Shown here: one piece after another, positions 10,480 to 21,976 of the stretch
Position numbering within the stretch: position 1 is the first letter of the stretch
Layout of the letters: each line of letters opens with the position of its first letter
Assembly: GCA_014925825.1 (NCBI GenBank)
Contig: JACGCK010000319.1
Coordinates: forward strand, 1 to 42,942
DNA: 42,942 nt
DNA from: Pholiota molesta
Lineage: Eukaryota > Basidiomycota > Agaricomycetes > Agaricales > Strophariaceae
Direction of reading: 5' to 3'
The notes under the pieces: model-generated
What the model saw: the letters and a program-made list of their open reading frames with translations, nothing else
What the model was told of the DNA's origin: nothing
Database searches by the model: none
Program-made: the position numbers and the translations under genes

Positions 10480-11367
10480 TCAAAGGCGTACCGCATAAAC
10501 AAACCCATCATATCCCTTTTCACCGACAGTGCCAATCGTAGTAGCATCCACCTCCTTATCGCCTTTGATAGCCTGTAGGAGGCTGCGCACGCCCTCTACA
10601 CTAGCGTCTGAATAGGCGGGATCAGCAACGCGTCCATAGCGGACAACGTTGTCTACAATCTATATTGATATTGAAAAATGGAATTATTGCTTGCACATCT
10701 ATCGTTTAAATAGTAAACGAAACGCAACTTACAATTACACCGCCCGTACGAACAAGCCTTTTTGCTTCAGTAAAGTAAATCACGTTGGAGGGTTTGTCGG
10801 CATCGATGAAGACGAGGTCAAAAGGTTCTTCGGGATGGAGCGTGGCAAGTGTTTCCGCCGCAGGTCCTTCGATAACTTCGACTTGGTCTGCGAAACCAGC
10901 AGTCTTCAGATTCTCTCGCGCTACCTGTGGCCAAGATAATTAGCTTTTACTCTGACACATTGATTAATAAAATAATAAATACCTTCGCGTGATGAGCTGA
11001 TACCTCGAGAGTTACAATGCGCCCATCAGCAGGGAGGCCACGCGCAAGCCATGTCGTTGAATATCTACAACATTGAAAGATCAAGTCGGTCACTGAAGTT
11101 TGGAGATCAAATGCAAGGTCCTCGAATGACTTACGCTCCCAGTGTGCCAACCTCCAGAATGCGTTTGACGCTTAACGATTTGACCAACAAGTGTAAGAAT
11201 TTGCCTTGGGCCTCAGAGACCGCGATGTCGGGAAGGCCCTGGTCCTTGTTGTTCTTCATGATCGCGTCGAGGACGTCATCCTTGGGAATGAGGAAGGAGT
11301 TGTGATACTCGTCGGAGCGCTTCCAGTCTTCGATGGTGGTAGGTTGATGTTGCTGTCGGCCTGCCAT
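10480..11367 (-). CDS. SAM-dependent O-methyltransferase (catechol/caffeoyl-CoA OMT family)
   Basis: Class I methyltransferase of the PF01596 group, transferring the SAM methyl group to a phenolic hydroxyl; the substrate cannot be told from sequence. Exons (minus) 11367-11135, 11064-10983, 10924-10733 and 10659-10480 give 228 residues, normal for the family, with no lesion. Motif I reads ILEVGTLGAYST near residue 70, split by the first intron. The metal/substrate motif is LVFIDADKPSN, followed by GGVIIVDNVVRYGRV and the terminal KGYDGFVYAVRL. The start MAGRQQHQPTT has no upstream in-frame alternative of note. A TATAAAG box on the minus strand lies about 85 nt upstream (11451-11457). A degenerate copy lies 0.1 kb downstream in the same orientation, which shows tandem duplication. 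Confidence 0.92.
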
Positions 11368-11670
11368 TTAGACTCTAACTCCTGGATCCGGATGTTTGAA
11401 GATATAGAAATGATGTTATTTCTGTCCTATTAGGCTATGTCATGCACTCGCTTTATAGTCGAGGAATGACGGTAACATTAGAATTTAGAAACCATCGAGT
11501 CACACGGGTGATGGGAGGCACATGCCGCAATTTCGCGATAAAAACACATCGGATAAGATCTCCTCCACAACCTCCATCAAAATGTATTTCGGTCTGTGTT
11601 CCGAATCTCCATTTCGCTGCGGCACCAAGCTGGCACTAACCTTTTGGCTCATGAAACAAAGTGCTCCCCT
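11368..11670. other. intergenic, O-methyltransferase promoter and TCD1 3' flank
   Basis: Two minus-strand genes flank this 303-bp gap. It should hold the TCD1 3' UTR and the O-methyltransferase promoter, including the TATAAAG at 11451-11457. No gene seen. Confidence 0.5.
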
Positions 11671-13308
11671 TCACATTACCCACTCGAGCACCTTACGCGC
11701 TTCTTCGCTCCTACGTGCCACCACTGCCGCGACCTCCGGACCCCAGACCGCCTCAGGCCGCGTGGCGACCGAGCCATCCGCGTTCCAGCATGCCTTGACG
11801 TGTTTTTCGGCGTCATTCAGCTCAAACACTACGCAATTATCGATGCTAAGTGGGCGAGAGGGATCCCACCGTACGAGGGTCGGCCGCGTGGGGACATCGT
11901 GCGGCGGCACGGCCGATCGACCGCGATAGATGTCTTCGAAGATGAGCGCTACGTCGTCTTCGTCTATTGGTAGTTTGCTGAATGGGAAATGTAATCATAT
12001 TAAAGGGAGAAAATGAGACGTTGGCGCATAACGTACTTGATTTGGTGTCCCGCAATTTTGGATTCTCTAACCAGTAGGTCGCGGTATATCCGGTCATACA
12101 GCTTCTTCCTGTTTTTGATGGGGAGTGGGTTGGAGATAGGTTTTCCTGCGAGCTCGCAGAGGACGTATGTCGCGATGTGCAATCCAAAAATAGCAGGCAA
12201 GGGTCCCAGGACAGGCAGTATGCGGACGCGGAAGTCGTCAAATACCCCAAGCTCTTTCACAGGTCCCTTTTGGAATTCCTCTTCCGGCAAAGGTAAGAGC
12301 TTGATGTCACCAGGCACTTCGGTGGAATAGACGACCGGAATTCCAGAGTCGACACCGAGCAGGCGTAGTCGCCTTCGTACTGAACGTGCAAGTGGGTCGT
12401 AAATTGTGTATGAGATGTCGCTTATTTGTATTCTTGTAGGGTCGCACTTTGCTCCAGCACCCATGGAGGAAAAGACCTGCACCCATTTGTAAACATATGC
12501 GAAGAATCTTTTAGAAACGGATCCTGACCTTGATTTTGTTATCATGGCAATATTTTAGAAGGTCTACCTTTGTTTGGATGTTGTCTATAGCGTCTATGGA
12601 GAAAAATCAGGTCGCTAAATGACAGAAATGCTAAATAATAACTGACCAATAACCCAGTCGGCGTCTTCCAGCAATAATCCGCCTTCTTCTTTGCGCCAAA
12701 TTTCAGTTCTCGCGTCCACTTCGACCCACTTCGAAATCTCCTTCAACGCTTTCTCTATACATTTGACTTTGGGGGTCCCCACATCCGTAATGCCTGCAGT
12801 GGCATGTCGATTGAGAGACGAGAGGGAAACGTAATCGAAGTCTACAAGGCGAATATTGGTGATTCCACTAAAATCACAATGACTTAGATGTAGGAGGAGT
12901 GAAGTTTTGCACTACTCACGATCGAACGAGCATCACAGCAGCCCAACTACCGACCCCTCCGCATCCCACGACGACGACTCGCCCTTGTCTGATCTTCGCC
13001 ATTCCTTCCTCCCCGAAAAATGCATAATTTCTTGCTAATTGCTCCCGAATAAGCTCTTCATCGTAGTCCAAGCTCTGAGCCTGTCGGCTGGGTTCAGTAG
13101 AGGGTTCAGGATAGTCTATTTGCGGTTCTTGCAGAGAGTCATTTGACAAGTCGCTAATCGAGCGCTTGATTTCTTCGTCTAGTTCTTTGCGTCGTATGCG
13201 TTTCGCATGTAGGTTATAGGCCTGGATTATCCCTGCCGTCGCAATAGATGCAGCTGCAGCTGCAGCGATAAGTTGAGTTTTATGTGATAGGTTGTTGAAG
13301 GAGTTCAT
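11671..13308 (-). CDS. TCD1: E1-like tRNA threonylcarbamoyladenosine dehydratase (Tcd1/TcdA family)
   Basis: ATP-dependent ThiF/E1-like enzyme converting t6A37 to cyclic t6A in ANN-decoding tRNAs; the yeast homologues sit at mitochondrial membranes. Exons (minus) 13308-12920, 12867-12647, 12593-12529, 12476-12037 and 11977-11671 give 473 residues, all phases matching. An N-terminal hydrophobic segment (LIAAAAAASIATAGIIQAY, about residues 12-30) fits a membrane anchor. The nucleotide loop GRVVVVGCGGVGSWAAVMLV is followed by LVDFDYVSLSSLNRHATA. Next come DAIDNIQTKVDLLKYC and SSMGAGAKCDPTRIQISDI, the blocks shared with E. coli TcdA. An upstream in-frame ATG at 13431 would add 41 residues before the anchor; I prefer 13308 because the hydrophobic segment then lies at the N-terminus. 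Yeast has two paralogues, so the numbering of the symbol is a guess. Confidence 0.92.
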
Positions 13309-14238
13309 CGTGCAAACAAAAGTTGCATTGACGCACTTCGGCAGCCGAAGTCCGAGGCTCCTTCGATTTCCCACACTTCTCCTGGTGCCACTGGAGTCTG
13401 ACAAGGGCACCCAACTGGTATCGGATTGCATCGAGATTGCATTGCTCTATAGAGTTCCTCGATATTTTGAGGAATTAATTTTGATGAACAGTTAAGATTT
13501 TTTTTTGATTTTGGCGGCTGAATTTCGAACATACTTACTGAGTACTATTGGGCGCACGCCATTCACATGAAATCCTGCTAGGTCTCCTTCAAAAGAAATT
13601 GAGGATGAAACTTGTCTTTCCCCGCCTTTGATAATTCGCCCCATCGGCACCACACTACCAATGCCACAAGATCTATAGTCGAAAGTAATTTTCAATTGAT
13701 CACTCAGGGGTTGTTGAAAAATCCTCTGAAAAATATTGAACGAGGTCATGAAGAGCTTGCAATGAAGATTTTAAGAAATTGCATAATGGCCCTTGAGATA
13801 CATTTCAGAACTGTCCAGCTTCGGATAGAGCAGTATAAAATCAATCCTGCAGCTATGTATTCTTCGAAAATCCTAACCTCCGACGACGTCGCTATATAAA
13901 CAGAAATATGTTAAATGTTTCTTCTTTAAATTTATTTAATATCTTTAAGTTGTCTTTAAGATTGAGTTCGGGAGTTCGGCGACGAACTGATTGTTTACAT
14001 TTATCTATACAATATAGCGTGTACATAATTCTACAACATTGAATCATACAAATACATTCCAGCGGAGAAGAAATCATCTACGTACACATACACATTCCGA
14101 CCAGGGAAGAAGCAAGAAAATCCAGGAAGAAAGAAAAACAGAACAGTAGAGAACGAAATTTACGAAAATGATAAACACGCAACAAAGCGTAAATCATAAC
14201 CCTGAACGCTCCAGGCCCATGAGAATGGCGACGTGACC
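13309..14238. other. intergenic, AT-rich
   Basis: Lies upstream of TCD1 and downstream of the DUF7587-like gene. It includes an AT-rich, TTTAA-rich stretch around 13919-13960. ORFs up to 95 codons (13612-13899) show neither codon bias nor motifs. No gene supported. Confidence 0.5.
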
Positions 14239-16783
14239 CTATGTCAAATAGAGTATCGTCCGGCGCTGCGTCGAAAAGAGGAAGAGAGTGATGAATGCAC
14301 CGACCAAGAAGCCCGTGACAATGTACGACGCCGTCTCAGTCGCCACCCCAGTGCGCAGTTGCCGTCTCCCATGGTATTCCTCCTCAACTTCTTGTTCAAG
14401 GATAGGAGAAAGCAAGCTGATATGACTCTTTGGGGGAATGATTAAAACAGCGTGTGTGCGTGCTGGATCGTCGAATGCAGATATCACAGGAGTCGTGGGC
14501 GGCGACGATGATCGGGAAGAGGACGTTCGAGACAAGGTAGATGGTAAAGAATCCAGAGACCATGCTGGAGAAGGCGGCAACGGGGTTATAAGTGGTAGGA
14601 AAGAATCACTTGACGCAGAAGAATCTGTAGACGAGGAGGTAGAGGATGAGGTCGATCTGGACACAGACGCCGTTGAAGGTAAAGAAACATCAACATGATC
14701 GGGGGAAGGTTGTAAAGGAATAGAGACTGGGTCAACTGGGGGTGGCGCTGAGAGAGGAATGCGGGGCTCCACATCCGAAAATGAGACAGTTCGCGAATGT
14801 AAACCCATTGAGCGCATCGTTGGAACGATATCAAATGAGTCCGAGTAGGATGTTGCGAATGACAAGCGCTTCAGCGGGAACTCCATCGGCTCGCAAAGGG
14901 TGTCCACCGACATGATTGAGGAGCGCCTCGAGGACAAAGGAGATCCCAGCTGGCCGACAATGACCCATGCATGAGACGAGGACAACGGAGAGGGGAACTC
15001 TTCCTGTTCAACCTCGCTGTCCAGGTGGAGAATCGTATCCTGCTCATCCAAAGGTTCCTCTTCTGGTTTCGTAGCTCCATCCGCGCTCCTTCCTCCTTCC
15101 AGATTTGCTGTATCATATACTGCTGCGTCTGCCGGATCTTCATTCTGCGGCAGAAAATCATCAATTTCTTTCGCTTCTTCGACCGTCTGCGGCGTAAAAT
15201 CGTCGGCGTTTGCGGTCTCTTGGCCTTCTCCTTGGATGTCATGCGCGACACCTGATTCTCGAGCGTCTTCGGCTTCCACAATGGCAGGAAGTTTCGAAAA
15301 AGAAAACACAGGGGACCATGTCGGCGGAGTGGGTGGCGGGGAAGCTGGCTCATCCGAGGCCGGAGATGACTTGGCAGAGGGAGTTTCCTCTTTGTCCGCT
15401 TTGAAAGAGAACTGGCTCGCAGTGGCGATGCCACCCAACGGAATGGTAACGGTAGGGACAAAGAGAGAGTTACGCGGTGATTCCGGCGGCGTGATTGGAG
15501 TTTGAAAGGAGATTGGGATCCGCGGTAGAACGGCGACCGACATATGCAAAGATGGGCGTGGTGGGCTTGACGAATGGTCGATTCGGTTCACAAGAGTGGG
15601 TTCGTCTGACTCTTCAAATTCAACTTCGAAGTCGCCATCTGAATCGATTTCGACGTCGTTGGCGAGATAGCCTGAATTCTGCTGGGTTTTGATCGTCTGC
15701 TCCAGTCCATCGATGACAAATTGTAAGCGAGATATTTCTTCTCGGTTTTGCTGGTAGTAGTTCTCTCTGAGCTCCTCCCCGAGTGAGAGGACCATAACTT
15801 CAACAATTTGGCGGACTTCAGGATGGTCCTTCATCCAACAATTGCCCGGCCAGACGGAAATAGTGATAGCGAGAGTGCGGAGATAAGAAATGGCGAGGTC
15901 GAAGTCATCTTGGACGACGTTGTGAAAGAATGGTCGCAGAAATGATAAGGCTAGCCTGACTGCTCCTGCTGTCGAATCTCGCAGGCGAACGTCCACGGAC
16001 TTCTCCATGAAAGATTTCGTCATCTCTTGACAGAAATGGCGGTAATTGTGTTTGCGCTTAGTGTAATCCCATGCGACCTGATCGAGTGGGTTCCCGTCGA
16101 TGGTCTGGATGTCCTTGTGCAAGAAGTACGATGGTATCTTTCGGAGAATTTGCAGCAAGGGAATAGATGCAAGAACCGCGGGTCGAGGAATCACCCCGTA
16201 CACGAGGACTGATTGAGAGTCCTGCGAGAAACGATACCACTTCCAGAATTGCTCAGTGCGTCTGTTATGTTCTTGATTCAGTAATTGACAGTCAGAAGCA
16301 ACAAAAACAGACATACTCCTCGGGCGAACTCTTCTTCAATAGCTGGATGGCGGTAGCTGCCCGGCCACCGAGTGCGGTGGAATCAATGATCGCAATCTCT
16401 ACATCCTTCTTCACTCCAATATGGTAACGCTTAACTGCTTCCCAAATGGCCCAGGTAAAGCTGAACGACGTTGATATGTAGGAGGATGACGTTCGTGTGG
16501 TCCATTCCATATGTCGCGCGACCTCGGCATATGAGCCGACCATTGGTTCGGAGAACTTGACATTGGGAGGATCTACTGGTGAGCGGGCAACCAGCTCGTC
16601 GAATCTGGGAGCAACAAAGAATGGATCGCTGTCGTCGCCAAATGGCGACCTTTCCTTCGGAGTGTATACGCGGAAGAGGAATCGATTGGATTTTATCAGG
16701 GAATCGAAATCGATATCCGTCCCGAAGCCGCACTGCGGTAGGGAGTTAATATCTGCATCGAGATCAGAAGCGGGCGCAGACAT
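14239..16783 (-). CDS. DUF7587-like protein with disordered region and C-terminal membrane anchor
   Basis: Exons 16783-16317 and 16261-14239 (minus strand) give 829 residues. The intron 16316-16262 joins SSPEE to RTEQFWKWYRFSQDSQSV in frame; reading through instead would give a false 691-residue ORF start. The N-terminal 230 residues carry blocks typical of the basidiomycete DUF7587 family: FRVYTPKERSP, TRTSSSYISTSFSFTWAIWE, DVEIAIIDS, and VLVYGVIPRPAVLASIPLLQ. The family's biochemical role is unknown. Residues about 290-790 are Ser/Pro/Glu-rich and probably disordered. A single hydrophobic helix (SYIVTGFLVGAFITLFLF, about 801-818) lies 11 residues from the end, the layout of a tail-anchored protein. 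The family assignment is from memory of its motifs. Confidence 0.8.
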
Positions 16784-17540
16784 GGTGGGAGTGGTGAGGC
16801 AAAAGCAGAGTCCAAAAGTTCAGTTTTTGAAGGCTGGGAACATCGTCCTCATGCAATGGCACTGGAAGGTGAAACGAACATGCACCAGTCCTTCATAATA
16901 ACGTGGAATGTGAGTTGTGGTCTGTCTTCAGCCGGTATGGAACACGTGTATGCAGCATGTTTCCAGCGTGGCCTATAGCGTTCAAGTGTAGGCTCAGCCT
17001 CGGCCCTCCTACAGAGTGTGACTCTACAGTTGTTCTCCGAGATTATAGGACTGTTCCATAAATCCAACCGCGTTTTCACTTTCTGATTTAACGTCTTAGT
17101 TTCGTTGCTTTTCATACACCAAAGACGAGTCTTACCTTAGACTCCTAACATTGAATCGGATACATTCCGGACATTACCATTGGTACCGCCTCCATCGCCT
17201 ATGAATCCCTAAAGGCTAAGATCCAGCTGCGCTATGAAACGTTGAGGAAGTCGGAGTGGAAGGAATTGTCCTCGTAATGAAAGCGAATATTGTTGCTCAA
17301 GTCGTTCAAACGCCAGGAGTGATGGCCGATACCAAGCCGATACCATGATGGGCCATCAAAACTTGAAATATAAAAGGAAGGTGCTAATAATAACTCCCGC
17401 CGCCAGCGCGCCTTTGTTTGGGAAACATTGCACGCCGCCAGCCAACCGCCAGCATGTATCTCTCCAGTGCATGATCTCCTCTTTTGTCTCATCACTATAC
17501 ATTGCATCCGCCCCAGCTGCATGTCCCTCCTTTTCAACGA
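16784..17540. other. intergenic region upstream of the DUF7587-like gene
   Basis: Contains the presumed promoter of the minus-strand DUF7587-like gene. ORFs here are about 100 codons or shorter with no recognisable content. Nothing else supportable. Confidence 0.45.
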
Positions 17541-19015
17541 GGGATATGGGCCAGACCGACGAACTGATTCCTTCGGATCTACTACGCTATTATCTCTTAC
17601 TTCATGCTCGTCAGAAGATTCTGTGGAATTTTACTCCTCAAGGCAGACATTGAAGGCGTACAAAACAGTCCAACCGCCCTCCACAAACTGGTTTCTGATG
17701 CAGAGAAGACCATCGCCGAGAAGTTCGTGCCCGACTCACGGAGTACCTATGAGTATAAAATGCACCCTGTCATGCTGGCTGTGAAGCTCGATACAGTCAT
17801 GAGGTGCATGTTCTCGCATGCAAAGAATGTGGGGGTGAGAAGGGAAAACGTTACGTTGCGTTTGCTATCGTGGCCTGTTCATGGAAAACAGATGACATTC
17901 AAGCACTGGAAGCACTTGGAGTTACGCGGCTAACTCATCTTTTGTTCATCTTCGGTCTAACAAGCTTTTATCTGGTAATCAATGAAAGCTGATGTTTTTC
18001 TCAATTATAACAAACCATGGCCACGCACGTCAGACCAATACCGAGCCCTCTCCGCTCTATAAGGCGCCTCTGGATCGGAAACTGGATCTACTACGTGTCG
18101 CCGGCCATATCGACTTACCGACTCAGTTTCGTCTTCTGGAAATTACCTCTCCGTTGAGGGCTGCCAGGGACTAGTCGCGTCGCAAGCTACTTTTCTTTAC
18201 ATCTGGATTCTGATGAGATAGACTTACTCTTCTCGGGCTTGGCAAAACTTCATTTCGACATTGACACGAACACCGCAATCAACTATGACTGCACCGACGA
18301 TCTTCTGGCTGTGCACCACAGAAAATTCATTAATATGCGACTTATACGGTCCTTGACTCTATGGCCTTGGCATTTATTTTCGACCGTGTCAACTGCCTAC
18401 TTACTAGACATCGCGGCTGGGTTCCAATGATGTCTTCCCTCGAGATCAGTGGCGTTTAAGCGGACACTACTCGTCAAAAACATACTGTTCTTCCTCATAT
18501 TCTGCGACGGTAAATTGTTACCAATGTCAGTAAGCTTGCTTAGTGACAATGTGGTCTTACTTCGCAACATATGCCTAGGACCCTCTCAGAGGAATCTACT
18601 TCTGTGGAGCACCCATGATATCTTGAGAACCATTCGCCATGGAAAATTTCTACCACAACTACCAGCATTATGGCCTTTAAATCCGCACCATATCCGCATA
18701 TTCTTCACCGAGTGTGAATCTAGGAGTGGCATGATGCTTACAGAAGATCTTTCTACATTCACGTTAACATCGGCCTACCTGAAAAGGCTACAAGATGCAA
18801 CCGAACGCCTAACGGTTTCTGGCTATTATTATGCCTCAATCTTTGGATGCATTCATTTCTGTAAGCGCTCTCACAATGCTCCTGTTTGCGATCAACTTGT
18901 ATTGTCAATCTCCACGAAGAGCGTCTGTTTGCTTCGCATCTTCCCGATTTGGCTCTCATTTTCCCCAAGTATGTGTTTCTGGATTCGAGGCGCAACTTTA
19001 ACTAGGACTTGATCG
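17541..19015 (+). pseudogene. unresolved coding-like region, probably a decayed gene
   Basis: Several plus-strand stretches look coding but do not join into one frame. Positions 17640-17835 encode an acidic/basic stretch with EGVQNSPTALHKLV and MHPVMLAVKLDTVMRCMFSH, with C/G-rich third positions like the neighbouring genes. Around 17830-17970 the likely frame changes to one encoding KTDDIQALEALGVTRLTHLL. A 187-codon ORF (18449-19012) without motifs follows. Stops at 18172-18174 and around 18230-18430 break any long reading. The short hydrophobic/acidic blocks are faintly like the leucine-rich part of fungal F-box proteins, but I cannot name the family. It could be one or two degenerated genes, or a gene with many short exons that I failed to assemble. 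Confidence 0.35.
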
Positions 19016-19030
19016 GTGAATTCTTTAAGA

Positions 19031-19821
19031 ATGGCACAAGACTCGGATATAAAAGCTGCTGTTCTGTCCCTACAGATTCTATCCTTCCTTGGTCTTGGAA
19101 CATATATCGTCTATTTGTCTATCATGTCGATTTTGACCGTAAAACGTGCGAGAGCTCTGTCCTCGGCGGCATGTCGTAGCGGCCAATCAAGCAGACTTGT
19201 CCACTCCTCCTCCTCTATAAACCAAGCTACCGCCCTCTCCCAGGCAGCTCTTGCTGAAGTCGAAGAAGTCACCCTCCAACCCATCTTCGACATCTTCGAC
19301 GCCCCAACCCGCCTCGCGGAATCCAGTGCGTTTATTCGCAACGCACACGCGAGGACCAGCGCCGCCTCTGCCTCATCGTCCTCCCCAACTCCTAAATTTC
19401 CTTCAGCACGCTCAGCACCGGGGCCACTCCCACAGCCCATCCTCTTCGACGGCCCCGCGCGGCCGCAGAATGGGGTCCTCGCTTTCCACAGCCGCATGCG
19501 CGACGCTGGTCTGCGGGCACCGCCGTCGCCCTCCCGGGCTCCCAAAAATACAGCACCCGCAAGACCATTCAGCTCATCCGAGCCGTTGGTTCAATTGTTT
19601 GACGGACCTGCCCGTATCACTCGGTACCATCACCAGCCCTCTGGGTCTTCGAATTCTGGCTCGTTTGGAACGCAGGTCAGTCGTTTTTTTCGAAGGGATT
19701 TGATGGATGATTCTTAGTAAATCATTTTTTCTAGCAGAATTCTGCTAAATATGCAGCCGCTCTTGGGGTGCTAGGGACAGTGGGATGCGCAGTGTTATTA
19801 AAGGATGAAGAAAGTCGATAG
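19031..19821 (+). CDS. hypothetical two-pass membrane protein with repeated FDGPAR motif
   Basis: Exons 19031-19675 and 19738-19821 give 242 residues; the intron (62 nt) is phase 0. One hydrophobic helix lies near residues 7-32 (LSLQILSFLGLGTYIVYLSI) and a second at the C-terminus (KYAAALGVLGTVGCAVLLK), encoded by exon 2. Between them is a Ser/Pro/Ala-rich, likely disordered linker. It carries three copies of a short motif: PIFDIFDAPTR, PILFDGPARP and VQLFDGPARI, spaced roughly 55-60 residues. I do not recognise a family. The short basic/acidic tail KDEESR follows the last helix. An upstream in-frame GTG at 19016 is not a likely fungal start. Confidence 0.72.
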
Positions 19822-19999
19822 GCCAGTCGTGTCCGTTGGCTTCGTTTTGATTTTTAATTATCCATCCCCGCGGAGTGAGCTAGAAGACTCAGTAGACATG
19901 TGTAGCATTATCATAGATGTACTATTTACATGATTGGATTACACACCACATAGATGGATGATAGCAACCAATCAGATGTAAAATTTTCTCTTGGTTATA

Positions 20000-21634
20000 T
20001 CACGACTCCTGGGGATTGAACCACAATGATCCATAAGTGTACGAAAAACGCCTTTCGATTTCAACTTCAACGTTGCCGTCTTTCATTCGACCCTTGAAGC
20101 GACGGGAATAAGTCAGGGATGCAAATCACAGGAAGGGAAGCAACCGAGATCTCACCCTCCAGATCCTGTCATTTGTGACGATCTTTCTCAAGCTGCGAGA
20201 CCTTGCGAAAATCAGCGTGGCACTACCATAGTCAAGCGTCTTTCTGATCCCATGGTCGACATGATTGTCGACATCCACGATTGTACGGAGAGATCGAGAT
20301 TGAGCGATATTTTGAATGAAGGTTGGCTATGTCGCATTAGTTAGCCCTGGACCATAAGCCACAAGTAAAAAGAATCCTGAACTCACTATTTCTTTCATGG
20401 GAATGGCTATGTCTAGTCGTTCAAGGTGTGGACACGATTTGCAGATTTCCGCTATGGATTCCAGGCTCACCCCACAGTCCAAAAACGCAAGCCGCTTGAG
20501 CGAAAACCCAAAGAGCTCTGTGAGTTGTTTGATGAATGGGTCGCCTACAACCACTTTGCGTTCTGGCAATTTTATTGAAAAGGAAAGGAGTGCCGGAGCT
20601 GAGGTTTTGAGATGAGAAAGCACAGATGCAAGAATGGCAGGAGAGGGAGATGGATCCAGACTATATCGCGCATCCAAGGCGAGATGTCGTAGATGCCGTA
20701 AAGATGGAGGCGGAAGCGATAGTGGACAAGTGCTTTCAGAAGTTGTGAGCGAAAGGTTCTGCAGGAGCGGTGTCTTCGAGGCTTGTCGAAGGACAACAGT
20801 ATGATCGACCTTTGGGCAGCCAACTACATGTAGGCCGACAAGATTGGGTAGATTGTCAAGTATCGACTCTAGGACACCTTCGTGCAGCTCATTGATCATC
20901 TACCAATGGGTTAGTACACACAACATCCCACAAAGCAAAATATACGCACGTAGAGTGTTAGACTTGACAGAGTTTTTGAGATAGATGGTATCCAAGTGGG
21001 AAGCATGTCAGCCACATTCCATGTAGCGAATTCGATGGCAAGGTTCCGGAGCCTGTCAAATTTCTGAAGCATTTGCGCTTGATCCGTTGTGAGATTGGCA
21101 TGTATTCGGACGCTTTCCAACCACTGCTTATCTCCTAACGCTGGTAGAAAGATGGCCAACACGCCTGGGACAGTACATTTGAACTTGTTCAGATTCTTGC
21201 ACAGTTTGAGAGCCTCTTTGCAGTCTCGCACAAAGGTTGGATGCAGGCGCGACTTCAACATCGGTACTGCGCGAATTTCTGGAACCAAGAATGTTGAGCC
21301 TAGCTGATTTCGCATGAGCAAACGAGCGCGCCACGTACCTACGTTGCGGACATGAACTGCAAGATGGGGATGTGCAATAATGGCGGCAAACGGGGACATG
21401 GTTTCGTTCTGTTTTGATAAATCAAGTCGTCTCTGGTTGACCATGAATGACTCCACTCACCCCAGCGTAACCCTTCGCCTGACGCGTGCGATATGAAATC
21501 GTGTTATAAAGTCTTGGAATAACCCCCGCCAGGAATGACCTGCTAACTAGCGCCACCGATGGAAGATCGTTACCCGACAAAAAGCAAAAAATGAGCTCGA
21601 GGACATCGAGATTGAGATTGTCTGCTGAAACCAT
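20000..21634 (-). CDS. F-box protein with leucine-rich region
   Basis: Exons (minus) 21634-21461, 21408-20950, 20899-20387, 20326-20156 and 20092-20000 give 469 residues. All introns are phase 0 and 50-63 nt. The N-terminal 45 residues form an F-box (LDVLELIFCFLSGNDLPSVA, then LVSRSFLAGVIPRLY). The rest has irregular leucine-rich blocks such as KTLSSLTLY, LPNLVGLHVVGCPK, LRHLRHLALDARY and CPHLERLDIAIPM. Such proteins act as substrate receptors of SCF ubiquitin ligases; the substrate is unknown. The short last exon, ending SLWFNPQES, is supported by a clean donor/acceptor pair. Reading through the intron would end 9 codons after the donor. Confidence 0.85.
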
Positions 21635-21976
21635 TCTTCGGGGTTTAATCTATGTTTCCGCTCGTTCGACAATATAGTATCAGATCGGTTTGTGAAAAAG
21701 CGAGTATGAAGGTGTTCGGAATGGTTTCATGAGACGGTGGTGGTGGTGGTAATGGCGAGCGCGTTTCTTACCGATGCCGAAGTTAATTACGTACTAATTT
21801 CGATCACTCATAAAACGCGTGCTTCGCGCGTAAAAGTGTTCAGTATTCAAATTCAAGTTATCGCAAATGTCTTTGTGACTACATAGTATTACAATATTGG
21901 TGTCTCGAAAACTGTACAAAGTATCGCCTTACGAAAAAGAACTGCTGAAACAGAGGAAAGTGAAAATTTACCTCTT
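21635..21976. other. intergenic region between F-box gene and pseudo-USP gene
   Basis: Contains the F-box promoter and the 3' flank of the USP-like gene. A GGT microsatellite-like tract (about 21737-21751) is present. No gene seen. Confidence 0.5.

Noticed and set aside
14239..16314. 691-codon single-exon reading of the DUF7587-like gene
   Set aside because: Its first codons lie in an intron; splicing 16317 to 16261 joins conserved family sequence in frame.
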